Below, piece after piece: positions 25,913 through 33,570 of a stretch of DNA of 64,000 bases. Origin of the DNA: Coprothermobacteraceae bacterium (GTDB lineage Bacteria; Coprothermobacterota; Coprothermobacteria; Coprothermobacterales; Coprothermobacteraceae); NCBI GenBank assembly GCA_013178255.1, contig JABLWY010000002.1, forward strand, positions 1 to 64,000, in the 5' to 3' direction. Below the pieces are notes generated by a model. It did no database searches and had not been told where the DNA came from. It worked only from the letters and a program-made list of their open reading frames with translations. The first letter of the stretch is position 1. Each line of letters begins with the position of its first letter. A program made the translations under genes and the position numbers.

Positions 25913-25947
25913 TTGAATAGTACCACGAATCACGATATTCTATTCAA
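25913..25947. promoter_or_regulatory. Inverted repeat upstream of the radical SAM gene
   Basis: TTGAATAG (25913-25920) and CTATTCAA (25940-25947) form a perfect 8-base inverted repeat with 19 bases between. It lies about 40 bases upstream of the start codon, where an operator would be expected. The rest of the 25871-26102 gap holds only a tandem ATAGGCGC repeat (26045-26060). Confidence 0.5.
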
Positions 25948-26102
25948 AAGAGATGCAATTGCACTTGTATTATGCGCCTACAGCCTTTTGCAAATGCGTG
26001 GTTGTGCTCAAGAAAAGGTCTCGGTGCGCTATCCTGCGTGGAACATAGGCGCATAGGCGCCGGAAGTGCTGAATCCACTGAATTGCCAGAAGCACCAAGG
26101 CA

Positions 26103-26705
26103 TCAATGCGTCTGTATTAGAACCAGAACAGGGTTGTGAAACTGGGAGTCGGCTAGACTATTTTCTAAATCTGGCGTCCTTGCTGTCGCGCTAAGCTCGT
26201 ATTCCCAACCCCTAGCTGCCAAAGATTGAAGGAGGTCTGGCTCGTTTACCACCCACAACTGCGTCCCCTCTATGCGCCGTGCTTTTAGCGCCTGCATAGC
26301 AACGTCGACCTCGCCTGACATGTCGACGGGGACCTTTACCGAATAGAATTCTATCAGTTGCGAGGACACAAACGCTTTGTCGCCCTCGCTGGTAGCAGTA
26401 AGAGATCGAACCTGCTCAGATGTATGCCTGTTCTGTTCAACTAGTAACCCATATCCGCCTCCCAACAACAGAAGGAGAGAAGCTATCACTAACCCGGCTG
26501 TTAAACGGGCCCGCGCCGTTCTTGTAGCAACCTGGTCAACAGGTTTGACTTGGCAAACGGGAAGGATCATGGCGATGAGTTCACTGAACTCTTTCTTCCA
26601 AGCACGGGGTAAGAGTTTCCACCAGAAAGGTAACCTAACCTTACCGCTGCGCTCCACATACTCAAGAACAGCGCTGAATATCAAAGCCTTTATTCTCTCC
26701 ATCAT
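26103..26705 (-). CDS. Putative anti-sigma factor, single membrane span
   Basis: A 200-residue protein with a short cytoplasmic part, one membrane helix at about 67-88 (LTAGLVIASLLLLLGGGYGL), and an extracytoplasmic domain of about 110 residues. It follows an ECF sigma gene with 22 bases between them, the normal place for its anti-sigma factor. I see no HxxxCxxC zinc anti-sigma motif, so the call rests on topology and context. The signal it senses is unknown. Confidence 0.6.
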   Translation of the reverse strand: MMERIKALIFSAVLEYVERSGKVRLPFWWKLLPRAWKKEFSELIAMILPVCQVKPVDQVATRTARARLTAGLVIASLLLLLGGGYGLLVEQNRHTSEQVRSLTATSEGDKAFVSSQLIEFYSVKVPVDMSGEVDVAMQALKARRIEGTQLWVVNEPDLLQSLAARGWEYELSATARTPDLENSLADSQFHNPVLVLIQTH

Positions 26706-26727
26706 AAGTAAGACGCCTCAGCAATCC

Positions 26728-27210
26728 TCATGGTTTCAAAAGCTCCCTAAGTGCTCTTAGAGCACGATATTGTAGCAGTTTAACCGCCGTCGGTGTTTTA
26801 CCTAGAGCAGAAGCGGTTTCATTAACGCTTAGACCTTGGTAGAACCGGAGCTCTATAACCGTTCTCATATGTTGTGGAAGGCGACTCAAGGCACTTTGTA
26901 AGTCTGCGGCAACGTCCCAGTCCGGGCCACCATCATAGGGTTTCAGGTCGATATCCTGTTCCTCCACAATCAATGATTGGTGTCTATAGAAGTCCATGAG
27001 CACGTTCTTTGCAATAGCGAAGACCCACGGTTCGAAGCTTCTTTGTTCTTCTAGACTCTCCCTCTTCTCCCACGCCTTGACCAGAACTTGTTGAGTTAGT
27101 TCGTCAGCTTCCTCAGGGTCTTTGACCCTAGAAAGGAAGAACCACTTGAGGCGCGGTCTCAACCTTTCGAGAGTCTTGCCCCAATCGTCACTCTCTACAG
27201 AATTGCTCAT
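26728..27210 (-). CDS. ECF sigma factor
   Basis: A 160-residue sigma-70-family protein. Region 2 contains DELTQQVLVKAWEKR and FEPWVFAIAKNVLMDFYRHQ. Region 4 contains LPQHMRTVIELRFYQGLSVNETASALGKTPTAVK. There is no region 3. The start codon directly follows the chemoreceptor stop. Together with the downstream membrane protein it probably forms a sigma/anti-sigma pair. Confidence 0.9.
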   Translation of the reverse strand: MSNSVESDDWGKTLERLRPRLKWFFLSRVKDPEEADELTQQVLVKAWEKRESLEEQRSFEPWVFAIAKNVLMDFYRHQSLIVEEQDIDLKPYDGGPDWDVAADLQSALSRLPQHMRTVIELRFYQGLSVNETASALGKTPTAVKLLQYRALRALRELLKP

Positions 27211-28710
27211 CTAGAACCTGCGCTGCACTTCCTCGAGCAGCTTGATAAGCTGGGCAGTTTCACTCCGTAGCTCTTTCAGCAAGGAGTGCAACATCTCTCG
27301 CTTTCCGTGTTCATATGCCTCTTTGATCTCTTGGGCAAGCGCATGGGCTCTGGTATGCCTCTTACCTATCTCATCCCATAGGTCCTTGTACTGGTCCCTT
27401 GCCGAAGCTACTGCGTAGAAAAGACCAAACCTGCAAAACCTGGAGTCTGTAACGGCCGTCCAGACTTGTTCGTTAGCTACTATTTCCTCAATTTCCCTTA
27501 GCCATCTCTGATGATCCTCAATGGCCTCCGTGAATACTTGTTTCACCTCATTGTCCGCCATGGCCTTGAAATCGGCCGACATCATCATGGCTTCCTTCAG
27601 GTAATCAGTGGCTTTGGCGTTTTGCTTGTAAACGGCAGAGAGGTGTTTTTGCAGTGTCATCATGTTCTCACTCAGCAATTGCACTATCTCGGCCAACTTC
27701 GTAGCTTCCTGCGCCAAGCTTTGAGCAACGGATGCTACTTGTTCTGTAGCTTGATCTTGCTGATGTACATTAGTGGTGACCTCCGAGGTGAAGTTGGAGA
27801 CAGTCTCCAAGTTTCTAAGAATGAATTCCATGCTCTGTGAGAGGCTCTTGACCACTTGGCCCAAACTGGACATCTTATCGAGCACGCTGCCCATGGAGGT
27901 GGCAGTATTTGCTACGGTGGCGGAAAAGGCTTTGAGCTGATTCGATATTTCGTCTGACGCACTCTTGCTTTTCTCTGCAAGTTTTCGCACTTCGTCAGCC
28001 ACTACAGCGAACCCCTTACCAGCTTCGCCGGCACGGGCGGCCTCGATAGCGGCGTTTAGGGCGAGCAGGTTCGTTTGGTCCGCAATGTCAGAGATGGTCT
28101 CCACTATGCCTGTAACGTTCTTGGAGACACTCTCCATTTGCACGACTCGTTCCTGCATGGACTGGATCTGTGACAAAACAGCTTCGATGTTCTTCAGTGC
28201 ATGGTTGATGCTGGCTACCTCCGACTCGACCTTCTCGCGTATCTCCGAACTAAGTTTCTCCAATTGAGCTGTGTTCTGATAGACCGTTGCGCTAGAAGCT
28301 GCCAGCTCCTCAGTTGATGCACCCAATTCCTCGCCTGAAGCGGCTAGACCTTGAACTGTTGCATTGATCTGTTGAGTCATGTCCACATTTCTGAAGGCAA
28401 GCTTCATGCCGTCTTCCAACAGAAACTGAGTGAGGTAAACATCGGACGTACTGTTGCGAAAGGTCATAGTCGCGTCTATGATGAAAGTCCTCGCTCTTTC
28501 TTTAAATGACTCGATTGAAATTGCCAACTCCTGCCATAAACCGCTTAACGAAGGTACCTTCACCGTTAGGTCCAATTTGCTTAGAAACGACAAAAAGTCT
28601 TTGAAAGCTTGGGGTACTCGGCAACGAAGTACCAGATAAGCGAACAGCCACCCAATTAGAAAGCCACCCACGCCTGCAACGAACCAGATGGAGTTTTCTC
28701 CTAACTGCAC
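27211..28710 (-). CDS. Methyl-accepting chemotaxis protein with CZB domain
   Basis: A 499-residue protein with one N-terminal membrane helix (about 8-28), no obvious extracellular sensor, and a long coiled coil. The hairpin tip is conserved ([22 protein letters not shown]). The C-terminal CZB zinc-binding domain shows [15 protein letters not shown] and RHTRAH. CZB domains bind zinc and can sense hypochlorous acid or zinc. The GTG start has GAGGAAAA ahead. It sits between acylphosphatase and an ECF sigma gene, not with chemotaxis genes. Confidence 0.88.
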   Translation of the reverse strand: MQLGENSIWFVAGVGGFLIGWLFAYLVLRCRVPQAFKDFLSFLSKLDLTVKVPSLSGLWQELAISIESFKERARTFIIDATMTFRNSTSDVYLTQFLLEDGMKLAFRNVDMTQQINATVQGLAASGEELGASTEELAASSATVYQNTAQLEKLSSEIREKVESEVASINHALKNIEAVLSQIQSMQERVVQMESVSKNVTGIVETISDIADQTNLLALNAAIEAARAGEAGKGFAVVADEVRKLAEKSKSASDEISNQLKAFSATVANTATSMGSVLDKMSSLGQVVKSLSQSMEFILRNLETVSNFTSEVTTNVHQQDQATEQVASVAQSLAQEATKLAEIVQLLSENMMTLQKHLSAVYKQNAKATDYLKEAMMMSADFKAMADNEVKQVFTEAIEDHQRWLREIEEIVANEQVWTAVTDSRFCRFGLFYAVASARDQYKDLWDEIGKRHTRAHALAQEIKEAYEHGKREMLHSLLKELRSETAQLIKLLEEVQRRF

Positions 28711-28716
28711 TTTTCC

Positions 28717-28992
28717 TCACCGCCTTATACTGAATTCTCTAAATTCACCTGTTGGTTCCGTCCAAACCACGCTAACCTCTTCCACTATTGCTCCGCTTGG
28801 TCCACGGTGTAACCAATTCAGCAGTGCTTCAAGTTCAGGTTCAGGGCCCTCAGCCACCACTTCTACTGCTCCGTTTGGCAAGTTGCGCACGTAACCCACA
28901 ATATGGCCAATGTGCGCAACCGCTATAAGGGTCGCATACCTAAAACCGACACCTTGCACGTATCCTTTGATCACGGCCTTAAACGCTTTCAT
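28717..28992 (-). CDS. acyP: Acylphosphatase
   Basis: A 91-residue protein with the full acylphosphatase signature: GYVQGVGFR (active-site arginine) and GYVRNLPNGAVEV (active-site asparagine). It hydrolyses acyl phosphates. It overlaps the end of the upstream TPR/CofE-like gene by 14 bases and ends six bases before the chemoreceptor start. Confidence 0.95.
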   Translation of the reverse strand: MKAFKAVIKGYVQGVGFRYATLIAVAHIGHIVGYVRNLPNGAVEVVAEGPEPELEALLNWLHRGPSGAIVEEVSVVWTEPTGEFREFSIRR

Positions 28993-30307
28993 ATGGTATA
29001 TTCGGCTCTCTCCAAAGTAAAACTATAGGTGTCATAGATTCGTCATTGCCAGCCGGGTTGTCCGACAGGGCCTTGATGATCCAATTCTTGTCTAGTTCCT
29101 CGCAGCAGTGCACTACTTCCGCACCGAACAGGGAGTTAACGTCCACTATGGCGAGCTTGACACCCTGAGAGCAAAGCCTTTTACAGAACTCCCCACCATT
29201 TAGTGGGCCGGGCACTAGGCAGGCGTCATAGGGGACTATCTTGTCACTATCCACTGCTTTAGCTACAGGACCAACAATTCTATAGAACCATCCTCTGCGC
29301 CCAAACACTCTTCCCACTGCTGCCGCTGCGGCTCCCACTAGAACCGGAATGGTCCCGCTAAGCTCTATGTACGCATGAACCTTCCAATCTCCCACAATCG
29401 GGTATGTGTAGTAATGCACCAAAGGCCCCTTGGCGTGTTCGGAAAGAGGTCCCAATTTCCTTGCCAGCCAGCAGGGTTTGAAGGTGCCTGCCCAAAGAAG
29501 AGTCCCCTCCATGATGGTAAGCACAGAAGAGGCTAGAGTTATGACCGCGTCGGGATGGAGTTCCCTGACGGCTTTCACCAACACCTCAGGGTCGGTGGCC
29601 TCACTGAGTAAACCGGTCTTGTACGGTTGCCGCACAGCATCAGAAGCTTGCACATGTTTCTTGGGGTAGTGGCGAACCTCCAAACCCAACTCTTTCGCCA
29701 CTGACAGCAGGAGTGGGTCGGCGCGGTAAAGGTACAAACCCGCGTCTATGATCTCTTGCGCCCTCTTGTCGTCCCCGCGCTGGTGGAGCAACTTCGCGTA
29801 GTCAGCAATTTCTGCTTGCTTGAAGTTGTCTACGTCGAGCGATGCCCATGTTTCCAATATTTCTGGGTCTTTGGTAAACCGATAAAGCCTTTTTAGCAGG
29901 TGTCGTGCAGGATTGTCCCACTCTCGCGCTGTCGACCAATCTACTTGGTCTAGCGCACTTTGCCAGGATTCTAGGGCCCCACCTATATCCTTTAGGAAGT
30001 AGTAGCGTATGTCACCCAAATACACGTATTCCCATATGTTCTTGGGTTGTGCGTACAGTTCTTCAGCCGCCCGCGGATCCTGCCTAAGGTAAATCGTCGC
30101 AAGTAGGCGCTTGCATCGGGGCGCGTTTCCTCGCTTTACCGCCGCTTCGAGGATTTCCTGAGCGCGATCTTCTCTCCCAGACAAGATCAAGTGTATGGCT
30201 CCCCAGTAAGTTGTGTAGTCATCACGTGGGTCTGTAGCAAAGAGAGCCATGGCCTTCTTCTTAAAGCCGAGGAATTCTAAGCCCCGTCCTATGAGATTCA
30301 GCATCAT
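28979..30307 (-). CDS. TPR-like protein fused to a CofE-like (F420 glutamyl ligase-like) domain
   Basis: A 442-residue protein. The N-terminal ~210 residues look like helical repeats (TPR/Sel1-like). The C-terminal ~220 residues resemble the bacterial 'F420-0:gamma-glutamyl ligase-like' family: SVLTIMEG, GWFYRIVGPVAKAVDS, VPGPLNGGEFCKRL, LAIVDVNS and the DNPAGNDE ... TPIVLL end. No F420 biosynthesis genes are seen, so the role is open. A TAAAAT box lies six bases before the first ATG, with no Shine-Dalgarno sequence. Confidence 0.6.
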   Translation of the reverse strand: MMLNLIGRGLEFLGFKKKAMALFATDPRDDYTTYWGAIHLILSGREDRAQEILEAAVKRGNAPRCKRLLATIYLRQDPRAAEELYAQPKNIWEYVYLGDIRYYFLKDIGGALESWQSALDQVDWSTAREWDNPARHLLKRLYRFTKDPEILETWASLDVDNFKQAEIADYAKLLHQRGDDKRAQEIIDAGLYLYRADPLLLSVAKELGLEVRHYPKKHVQASDAVRQPYKTGLLSEATDPEVLVKAVRELHPDAVITLASSVLTIMEGTLLWAGTFKPCWLARKLGPLSEHAKGPLVHYYTYPIVGDWKVHAYIELSGTIPVLVGAAAAAVGRVFGRRGWFYRIVGPVAKAVDSDKIVPYDACLVPGPLNGGEFCKRLCSQGVKLAIVDVNSLFGAEVVHCCEELDKNWIIKALSDNPAGNDESMTPIVLLWREPNIPYESV

Positions 30308-30313
30308 GGCTAT

Positions 30314-30319
30314 ATTTTA
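30314..30319 (-). promoter_or_regulatory. Leaderless-type -10 box for the TPR/CofE-like gene
   Basis: TAAAAT on the minus strand, six bases before the ATG at 30307. No convincing -35. Confidence 0.5.
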
Positions 30320-30343
30320 GCAACATGGCCTAAAGGATCCCTT

Positions 30344-30349
30344 TATAAT
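30344..30349 (+). promoter_or_regulatory. Leaderless-type -10 box for folP
   Basis: TATAAT, seven bases before the ATG at 30357. There is no ribosome binding site between them and no clear -35. Confidence 0.55.
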
Positions 30350-30356
30350 TACGTTT

Positions 30357-31556
30357 ATGGTGCGGCTGATTTCTGATGATGCTGGCTTAACAGATCTACT
30401 GGAACGCGTGGGAGCTGATCCAGCTAGCTTCCCCATTTTTAGAGAGAAGGCAAAGATTCTGCGGATTTGGGTGGAAGATGTGTACTATGCTGCTGCTTCC
30501 ATAATAAAGCAAGAGTGTCTTTCCTGTGGTGCTGATGCGGCAGTGCACCGTCATGCCATCACAGGCAAAGTGGATCGCTCTTCAGTCCTGATTCTTGCTA
30601 CACGTACGCAAGTGAGGTGTTTGGCCCAGAAGCTGGGCAGGATGCCCTACTGGGGGCTTAGCGACATACGAAGCCAGCTGTTGAACCTGTTGGAGCCGAT
30701 TCGTGAAAAGGCCTTGATACTTTCTATGCCCAGCGGTCAGTTGGAACTATCTCACAGCATGGTCATGGCTATAGTTAACGCCACACCGGATTCTTTTTTT
30801 GCCGAGTCGAGGGTAAACCTTGAGTCTGCCTTGCGTAAGGCGAAAGCAGCAGAAAGCGAAGGGGCCGTATTCGTAGATGTGGGCGGTGAAAGTACGAGGC
30901 CTGGTGCAGAGCCTGTCTCGGCTGACGAAGAGCTGAGGCGCATCTTACCTATTGTGTCGGCAGTCAAGCAAGAAACACGCCTGTTCGTGTCAGTTGATAC
31001 CTACAAGGCCAGTGTAGCTAAGGCCGCTTTAGACGCTGGTGCAGACATGATAAACGACATTTACGGGCTGGGCGCTGATGAAGACATGGCTCGTGTCGTA
31101 GCTGACTACGGCGTACCGGTGGCCATAATGCATATGAAAGGGACTCCCGCCACGATGCAGTCATTGGCCCAGTACTCTGACTTGATGAAAGAATTGGTTG
31201 AGTATTTCAAGGAAAGGATAGACTACGCACTGGATAGGGGTGTCAAGGAGGGCCAAATAGTGATAGATCCTGGGATTGGTTTTGCAAAGTTGCCAATTCA
31301 CAACCTGGAAATAATGAAGCGTATTGACGAGCTATTGAGCTTGGGTTTTCCAGTGTTGGTGGGCCACAGCAGAAAAAGCACTATCGGCAAGATACTTGGC
31401 GATGTTCCTCCTGAAGAACGTTTGCACGGCACGGTCGCGTGGACAGCTTATTTGGCTTGGAAGGGTGTGCACCTAATACGGGTACACGATGTAAAGCCTA
31501 ATGTGGATGCTATAAAGTCGGTGTTGGCTGTAAAGGAAGGCATTTCGTGGCAGTAG
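30357..31556 (+). CDS. folP: Dihydropteroate synthase with N-terminal extension
   Basis: A 399-residue protein. The catalytic DHPS barrel begins near residue 135 and has all signatures: IVNATPDSFF, GGESTRPGA, SVDTYKASVAKAALDAGADMINDI, MHMKGTPATMQ, DPGIGFAK and GHSRKSTIG. It joins 4-aminobenzoate to the pterin diphosphate in folate synthesis. The first ~130 residues form an extra domain seen in some long DHPS proteins; its role is unknown. It overlaps the folK-folC fusion by 10 bases. Confidence 0.93.
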   Translation: MVRLISDDAGLTDLLERVGADPASFPIFREKAKILRIWVEDVYYAAASIIKQECLSCGADAAVHRHAITGKVDRSSVLILATRTQVRCLAQKLGRMPYWGLSDIRSQLLNLLEPIREKALILSMPSGQLELSHSMVMAIVNATPDSFFAESRVNLESALRKAKAAESEGAVFVDVGGESTRPGAEPVSADEELRRILPIVSAVKQETRLFVSVDTYKASVAKAALDAGADMINDIYGLGADEDMARVVADYGVPVAIMHMKGTPATMQSLAQYSDLMKELVEYFKERIDYALDRGVKEGQIVIDPGIGFAKLPIHNLEIMKRIDELLSLGFPVLVGHSRKSTIGKILGDVPPEERLHGTVAWTAYLAWKGVHLIRVHDVKPNVDAIKSVLAVKEGISWQ

Positions 31557-33094
31557 TCTACATAGCCTTTGGTGCTAACTTAGGTGACAGGGAAGCCAAT
31601 ATAAAGCGTGCCCAGGAATTATGCTCTGGCTTCATCAAATGGGATTACGTGAGTCCCTGTATAGAAACGGCTCCCTACGGCCGGCCGGATCAACCGGCTT
31701 TCCTGAATGCTGTGGGCCGAGGCAGGACTGAGCTCGATCCTAGATCGCTACTGGAAAAACTTCTGCAGGTAGAGAAGATAATTGGACGGACTCGCTTGAA
31801 CCGTTGGGAACCGCGCCTAATAGATCTTGACATTCTGAGCTACGATAATTTGGTCATCAAGACACCAGAATTGGTTATACCGCACGCTGATCTTCACAAC
31901 AGAGATTTCCTGCTCACCATACTGTGCCGTCATTTTCCTGAGTGGGTGCATCCAGTTTTCAGGCTAAACGCTTGTCAGTTACTTGACAGGTTGACGACTA
32001 AACTGCCCAGCGCGCTCGGCACTGAGAACCTGAGGCGCGTCATGTCAGCATTGGGAAACCCGCAAGATTGGTTCAAGAGCATCTACGTAACTGGGTCGAG
32101 TGGCAAGGGGTCAGTGGTGGCCATGCTGGAGGCGTTTTTCAAGGGCAGTGTTGGCGCATTCTCCACACCATTTGTATGTTCGCCTGAGGAAATGGTCAGG
32201 ATAGGCGGCAAGCCTGTGGACTTAAGCGAGTATAAGAGGATCGTACTCGCAACCGCTGAGGAAATATCTGCAAAATTGACGCCGTTTGAAGTGCTAACCG
32301 GAGCGGCTTATCTTGCTTTTGCCAGAGCTGGCATAGAATGGGCGGTGGTGGAGACGGGCATAGAGTCGCCTATGGACGCCACGAACGTTAAACACCACGA
32401 AGTAACGGTGGTAGCGTCCGTGGGTGCCGATCATTTGGATACCTTAGGGACCGCTGAAAGTTACATGAACGCTTTGCTAGAAAGTCTGGGAGGTCGAATT
32501 GTTACGCTAGACGCGCTGCCAGGGCTAGAAGCAATACCCGTTAAGAGCAAATACGAACTAGAATCGGTGAACGTTACGTTTGATGGCACGTTTGCGTCAG
32601 TCAAAAGGTTGGGTTACATTGACACTGCCATGCTTGGAGTTCATCAGGTTTGGAATGCACTCTTGGCTGGCGAAGCTTACAAGGAAGCCACTGGACAGGA
32701 TCCGGACTACGATCTCATACGTTCAGTGAAGATTCCGGGACGCATAGACGTGCTCAGGCGTTCGCCTTTATTGGTGGTGGATGGTGGCCACAATGAACCG
32801 GCCTTTAGGGCGCTAGCAGACACCTTGAGCAGACTAAATGCTGGCAGCTTGAGGGTGATACTGGGAATGGTACACGGCAAGCCCATTGACAAGGCTTTGG
32901 AGTACTTGAAGCCTATGGCAAGCGAAATGCTTTATTTTCCGCCTTACTCTGACCGAGCGGTAACTTCGGTCGATGGTTTGAGAAGCCTTGATGACCTCTT
33001 TTCGGCACTAGAGGAACCTGTACCAACACTAGTAGCAGGATCTTTTTATCTCATCGGGCCGGTTCTGAGGTACTTTGGTGTCTGCAGGGGTTGA
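31547..33094 (+). CDS. FolK-FolC fusion: HPPK and folylpolyglutamate synthase
   Basis: A 515-residue protein in one uninterrupted frame. Residues 1-~150 are HPPK (YIAFGANLGDR, APYGRPDQPAFLNAV, RWEPRLIDLDIL, IPHADLHNRDFLL). Residues ~160-515 are a Mur-ligase-type FolC (GSSGKGSVV P-loop, GIESPMDATN, SVGADHLDTLG, PGRIDVL, VVDGGHN). The first half makes the pterin diphosphate for FolP; the second adds glutamate to folate. The FolC part is somewhat short. The GTG start has AAGGAAGG upstream. It overlaps folP, so the two genes cover three folate steps. Confidence 0.9.
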   Translation: MAVVYIAFGANLGDREANIKRAQELCSGFIKWDYVSPCIETAPYGRPDQPAFLNAVGRGRTELDPRSLLEKLLQVEKIIGRTRLNRWEPRLIDLDILSYDNLVIKTPELVIPHADLHNRDFLLTILCRHFPEWVHPVFRLNACQLLDRLTTKLPSALGTENLRRVMSALGNPQDWFKSIYVTGSSGKGSVVAMLEAFFKGSVGAFSTPFVCSPEEMVRIGGKPVDLSEYKRIVLATAEEISAKLTPFEVLTGAAYLAFARAGIEWAVVETGIESPMDATNVKHHEVTVVASVGADHLDTLGTAESYMNALLESLGGRIVTLDALPGLEAIPVKSKYELESVNVTFDGTFASVKRLGYIDTAMLGVHQVWNALLAGEAYKEATGQDPDYDLIRSVKIPGRIDVLRRSPLLVVDGGHNEPAFRALADTLSRLNAGSLRVILGMVHGKPIDKALEYLKPMASEMLYFPPYSDRAVTSVDGLRSLDDLFSALEEPVPTLVAGSFYLIGPVLRYFGVCRG

Positions 33095-33096
33095 TA

Positions 33097-33534
33097 TCAG
33101 ATTCCTGAACTTCCGAACCCGCGGTTGCCCCTCTTAGAGGAATCTTCGAACTCGTCCAGTGTACCTTGGAATGGTTCCAGCTCTACATTTTCGTAAGGTA
33201 CTATGATCAATTGGGCCAGGCGCGCACCCGCAGGTATCATAACTTCATGAGCAGATAGGTTGTAAAGGAGCAACCGGACTTCGCCACGGTAGTCGGCATC
33301 TATGATGCCAGGGGAGTTGGCTAGGGTCACGTTCCACCGAAGAGGTGTGCTAGATCTGGGAACTAGCATTCCAAAACATCCTTCAGGTATAGCAATCCTC
33401 AGCCCGGTGGCAACTGATTTGACTTCGTGAGGCTGAAGCACAGCATCTTCGCTTATAGTGATGTCAAAGCCCGCGCTGTGCTCAGTCGCCTTTTGTGGTG
33501 CAGTGCCTAAGTATGCTAACCTCCTGCGCGTCAT
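33097..33534 (-). CDS. dut: dUTP diphosphatase
   Basis: A 145-residue trimeric-type dUTPase with all five motifs: SAGFDI, PRSS, GIIDADYRGEV, GARLAQL and RGNRGFGSSG. It keeps uracil out of DNA and supplies dUMP. It is convergent with the folate genes and divergent from the HD-GYP gene. Confidence 0.95.
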   Translation of the reverse strand: MTRRRLAYLGTAPQKATEHSAGFDITISEDAVLQPHEVKSVATGLRIAIPEGCFGMLVPRSSTPLRWNVTLANSPGIIDADYRGEVRLLLYNLSAHEVMIPAGARLAQLIIVPYENVELEPFQGTLDEFEDSSKRGNRGFGSSGI

Positions 33535-33558
33535 ACTTTTATTTTCATGCAGGGGTTG

Positions 33559-33564
33559 TAAAAT
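33559..33564 (+). promoter_or_regulatory. Leaderless-type -10 box for the HD-GYP gene
   Basis: TAAAAT, six bases before the GTG at 33571. The bases between (GTAAAG) carry no clear ribosome binding site. Confidence 0.5.
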
Positions 33565-33570
33565 GTAAAG

